Source: Paralichthys olivaceus (Eukaryota > Chordata > Actinopteri > Pleuronectiformes > Paralichthyidae). From it: a DNA stretch of 64,000 nt. Positions 59,793 through 64,000 of the stretch are shown one piece after another. The DNA lies in assembly GCF_024713975.1 (NCBI RefSeq), contig NC_091111.1:19117001-19181000 (forward strand). The letters run 5' to 3'. The position numbers were made by a program, and so were the translations under genes. The notes under the pieces were generated by a model that saw only the letters and a list, made by a program, of their open reading frames with translations, was not told the origin of the DNA and did not search any database. The number at the start of each line of letters is the position of its first letter. The stretch's first letter is position 1.

Positions 59793-61383
59793 GACAGACA
59801 CACACACACACACACATTAGAGACTTGCCGAGCAGTTGAGCACCTCAGGAGTAGAACATCATCGGTATCAGACTTCCTCCATCATTTATCGATGATGTCG
59901 CCTCACCTGAGCGAAAGCGTTGAGGAGTCCTGACGATGTCCCCTCAGGCTCCGGGTACGTGATCTCCACTCCGAACTCGAAGCCCAGAGGAAGGTAACCC
60001 GTCATGAAGAAGCTGAAACGCAGACGTCACACAGATGAGATGGGACAGAAGCGGTTTCATCTTCCATGTTCAGTTCTTATTCACATTTTAATTTGAACTA
60101 GTGCAAAAGTAGCAGCTTCAGTCCTGGACCCTCAGGGTTTAGAGGTCACAGGACCTGCTTCATATCTCATGTTTAACACAAAACAAAGAGCTCACGCCCT
60201 CTTCGCCGTTATTTGTTTTCAACACTGCATCGCCAAACCTGCAGGATGACACTGAGGACGTGGGCGGGGAGAACAACGACACGCGATCTCGTTTCAGCAG
60301 CTGAACGAAAACAACGGTTTATTGTTGGTGGAAATCTTGATTCTTTCACAGACATATCGGCATCAGAACCCAAAGGTTTTATTTTACAGAATAACCACTG
60401 CATTTATGTTAATACTTTACTTTAATGTAAAAAAACATATAGTTATATTTGTGTTTTCTTTCATTTATAATCAAGTTTATGATTAAACTGTAAAATATGT
60501 GCAGCCTTGAAGGAAGCAGAGAAGCAGCAGTTTGATGTTGACACAGAGTGAACGCACCCTAACTGTAAATAAGCTGAGTTTACCCACAACACACCTGAGG
60601 ACTGAAGTGTTGCAGTTTAAATTGTCTGGACTTTTCATGTTATTACTGCAGAGGTGATGTTTTACACCTCTGTCCATTTGTTTGTGTGTTTAGACTTTTG
60701 TTGATTCTCAGAGAATAATTCATGGATCTTGATGAAATGTTTCAGGGACTGATATTCATGAGTGTCTGTAATTTGGTGCAGCTTGACTGAATGTATGGGT
60801 TTTGTCAGAAGTGTGAAAATTCAAACAGTGTGCATGAACGAACACATGGTAAATGTTTGCACTGTTATTGGTTCAGTGAATGAGGCTCGTCATACCCCAG
60901 GACTCCAGCTGTGAAGAAGACCAGGTAGATGCTGTTGAGGTCCAGAGTGAAGGTGAAGACCACCATGCCCAGAAAGGACAGGATGTACACGATCAGAGTC
61001 GTCATCCTGGAAAACAGCCGTCAGTCAGTGGATCAGTGATAATCAGTCTCCGCTCAGAGGTGATATTATCTCTGTCATCGTCGCTACAGGTCAACTGTGA
61101 ACTGACAGGAACTTTGGAGATGCATTAAACCAAAGCTTTGTTTGCAAACCTGGTCTCATCATCAGCTCAGAGACAAGAGTTCATCTTGACTTGAAGGATT
61201 TTTGTTTTGTTCTCACAGGAGCTTCAGACACAAGAGACAGATCTGAGAAAACACTGTTGGACAAAGTTTCAAATAACGTCTCCAAGTGTTTTGTTCATCT
61301 CATGTTTGAAAACACTGAAGCTCCTGTGGACACGACAAAGACATTATCTCCTCAAATGAGCAAGTGGGAAGAGTGTGTGTCTG

Positions 61384-61414
<31 letters not shown>

Positions 61415-62926
61415 TTCCTACTTGTACGTCTTTGTGTGGTCCAGCCACAGGCCACAGAGGATGGATCCGACCATCCCCGCAACGACCAGAGTCAAACCAA
61501 TCCTCCCAGCGTTCAACTCCTGGTTCTGAGGAGAGGAAACCAGAGGACAGGAAAGGAAAGGAAAGGAGGAGAGGTTTTATGAGAACAAAGGGCTTCTGTC
61601 GTCCTTCAACGGATCAAATCTCCGCAGAAACACGTGGGTTTCACCTTACAGGTGTTTTTTATAAAATGTCACATGTTCTGTAACTATGTTAAGGGCGAGG
61701 GTTGTTTTGTGTGTTTGTGTGTGTTTTAGAGTCTCTCTCTCTTCATTGTTTTCTTGAGCGTGCGTGCACGTGTGACTGTGTGTGTGTGTGTGTGCACACT
61801 GACAGTGGTATGGTGGGCAGCAGGCATGCGTGAAAGCAGCTAATGAACTCGGAGCCACAGACAATAAACTTGTGTCTCATCGAAGCCGTCAGAAGCTCCT
61901 CTGTTCTTTTCTGTATCTGCCTCTCGCTCCCTCTTTTCTTCCGTCCACTTTCCATCGAATGTTTATTTAAACCTGAACGAGTGCATCGCATCGACACAGG
62001 GTGAAAATGTAATGTCTGAAGTACGTGTCCCTCCTTCAGAACACAGGAGCAATGTGTGAGAAAAAGTTGTGAAGTAAAACCTCAACTTCCTGCTGTTGGT
62101 CTTTTACCTCGTAGTAGGTCATGATCATCTGGTTGAGAAGAGTTGAGACGGAGTAGAAGCAACCAGTCATTATACCTGTGGACAGATGGACAGAGACAAG
62201 GGAGAGGCGGAATCAATATGTTTGCTTATAACGATTTCATATTCATCAGTTTTATAAGGGAAATAATCTCAGTGTCATGACAAGGAAATGATTACAGAGT
62301 CAATTGAGAGGCATTGGTGAAGAAAATGAACTTATACATTCACAAAAATCCCACATACACACTGGAGGAAAGAAAAACACTGAAAAAGCATCGTGTCGGC
62401 TTTAAAACAAGTTGTGTGTGTGTGTGTGTGTGTGTTTGTGTTGCTCTGCCGCACATGATGGGGTCATGTGACCACCATGTGCCAGATCATAGTCATGCTG
62501 CAAATATCAAAGTGCAGAAAAGCCCCTCTGGCAGTTTTAATGCTGGAGACTCGAAGTGATCCCAGTGTCTTTCAGGGGAAACAACTTCTGGATCATAAAC
62601 CTCAGAGAGCACAAGGATTCTCACTGAGTTTAATATGAAACAACACATGTGTTTTAAAAGCAGGAATTATAATAAGTAGAAAAATGAGTATAATATGAAC
62701 TGTAGGTATATATGAGCCCCACCGATATGGATTTTATAGCTACTAAAAACTATCTGATGGAACAGAAATGCTTTTATCAGTTTACCGTAGCTGATGAGCA
62801 GCAGGACGAAGGCTTTATTCTTTATCAGGTTGAGGATGGACTGTTTGTAGGAGTAGTCCTCGGGAGGAGAGTCCGGTAGAACAGCCTGGGCCGGGCTGGG
62901 CGGGAGGGGGGGTCGGTCCTTTATCA
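58746..62926 (-). CDS. flvcr1: FLVCR1-type major facilitator transporter (5' end off window)
   Basis: MFS transporter of the FLVCR family, known for choline/ethanolamine uptake and reported heme export. Last eight coding exons, minus strand: 62786-62926, 62108-62175, 61422-61525, 60896-61006, 59907-60012, 59618-59729, 59453-59520 and 58746-58847; phases match and give the C-terminal 269 residues. Visible family sequence: [127 protein letters not shown]. The tail [15 protein letters not shown] and the AVPEESPEE ending resemble FLVCR1 more than FLVCR2. The first exons (N-terminal six helices) should lie right of base 64000. Two long CA arrays flank exon 59618-59729. Confidence 0.93.
59571..59816. 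repeat. CA microsatellites flanking an flvcr1 exon
   Basis: (AC)n at 59571-59611 and 59735-59816 sit within 10 bases of both splice sites of exon 59618-59729. The second array forms the stretch just upstream of the acceptor on the minus strand (as TG), replacing a normal polypyrimidine tract. Shorter TG arrays occur at 61374-61414, 61774-61794 and 62413-62436. Confidence 0.9.
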
Positions 62927-64000
62927 CTGCAGGACGCACAAGAAACAATAAAGTTTTGATTTGACTTGTTCAGATGACTAAATACCAAGTTATAAGAAAA
63001 CCAGATGACCCCCTCCAGTTGACCCAGGGAGGCTCCCTGGGGAACTTCGATAATAATAACAATTCCACAAATGTCTTTATGCCCTTTAACAACCCGCGGG
63101 TAGCACAGCAGCATCAGTACTGGTGTCAACAGAACGAGCGGTTTTCAGATTAAAAGAAGAATTCTTGAATACTGCTTGTGGTGCGTTTTTAAAATCATAG
63201 CACCACAACTGTATAAATATTATACGACACTGTAAAACCGGTTCAGAGACCTCTCGTGATGCAGGCGTCCCTCAGGGCCATGAGGTGCAGTCTTACATAC
63301 AGGAACAAAACGTTTTTCACATCATGTACAATGTGACCTCGGATAATGTGGGTTAATGTTTAGGATTTATTACCCGGTCGTCCTCACACGTGTATAAATC
63401 AGCGCAGAGTTCGCATGAAGAATTTCTTTAGTGGAACATGTGAGTTTTATATGAGTTGTGAATTAACGACTGTGTCGTCACACTCACTGAACTGAGACAC
63501 GATGGACATTACCCATGATCCCCAGCTTCCTGAACCAGTAGTAACAAATCCACCTGTTAGGAGAATTCTTTTTAAATTAAATTGAAGCTATAATAGTTTT
63601 GATGTATTTTTGTGAGAAGCTCTTCCTCCGTTTGTTTGACACATTAAAATCTGGAGCAGAAAAAAAACACATTTGTAGGACTGGGATATTTGAGTTAAAC
63701 CTGAAGTTAGCCTGATTAAATCCACAAACACAAACACACTCTTGTTTACTATCTTCATGGGGACAACTCATTGACTTATTGTACTTTGTTGTGTTGCTGC
63801 CTGTCGGCCAGGATCTCAACAGGTTGTTTCCGGGTTAAATAAAGGTTAAAAACATTGAACCATAACTATCACAACTGCAGTTTAACTTCAACCTAATTGT
63901 AACCTGAACCCTAAAACTAAGTCAACTTTCAGAAAGTAGTCTGAACCGCAAAATTGATGTCCCCATGAGAGACGCGTTCCCACGGGTTGGTGTGTTTTCA
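62927..64000. other. flvcr1 intron at right edge
   Basis: Upstream intron of flvcr1 on the minus strand. I looked for the preceding exon (LGNQLG...VGF and FLLPP-type motifs) and do not find it. The minus-strand open frame at 62815-63129 overlaps the exon in another frame and has no recognisable similarity. Confidence 0.5.

Noticed and set aside
62815-63129. Minus-strand frame beginning MTPVLMLLCYPRV
   Set aside because: It overlaps the flvcr1 exon 62786-62926 in another frame and shows no similarity to the transporter's preceding exon.

Overview
The window is nuclear DNA of a ray-finned fish, most likely a percomorph teleost. The evidence is CYP2K-type cytochrome P450 genes, teleost-style two-domain Ig receptors, long CA/TG microsatellites, dispersed repeats typical of percomorph genomes, and the vertebrate neighbours flvcr1 and vash2. 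All calls come from reading the sequence by eye: exon edges were set by splice signals and by checking that phases and total lengths agree.

Layout, left to right. (1) 1-12.96 kb: vasohibin-2 (vash2) on the minus strand, entering from a CpG-rich promoter near 12.1-12.96 kb and running off the left edge before its last exon. A tRNA-Thr(UGU) gene lies on the plus strand inside one intron. (2) 12.85-37.7 kb: minus-strand Ig-superfamily receptor genes. Two lie in a roughly 10-kb tandem duplication (12,847-22,180 and 22,181-~32,553). Gene 1 has two V+C-like modules (4 Ig domains), gene 2 has three (6 domains), and gene 3 (33.9-37.7 kb) has one (2 domains). Genes 1 and 2 end in a tail with three ITIM-like tyrosines. 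A decayed receptor lies between genes 2 and 3; its last exon was copied with the duplication and then hit by an hAT-like element in the left copy. The left edge of the duplication lies inside the vash2 promoter, so a piece of that promoter sits at the junction. (3) 39.8-52.6 kb: three complete nine-exon CYP2K genes in +, -, + order. (4) 54.4-55.9 kb: a small minus-strand gene for a probable type I membrane protein with a degenerate Ig-like domain and a Ser/Pro/Gly stalk encoded by a 9-bp-based minisatellite. (5) 58.7 kb to the right edge: the last eight coding exons of flvcr1 on the minus strand.

flvcr1 and vash2 are direct neighbours in the same order and orientation in human (1q32.3), so the immune-receptor and P450 block appears inserted or expanded inside an old linkage. 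Functionally the window joins a tubulin-tail carboxypeptidase (vash2), a choline/heme-related transporter (flvcr1), xenobiotic/lipid monooxygenases (CYP2K) and a fast-changing set of probable inhibitory immune receptors.
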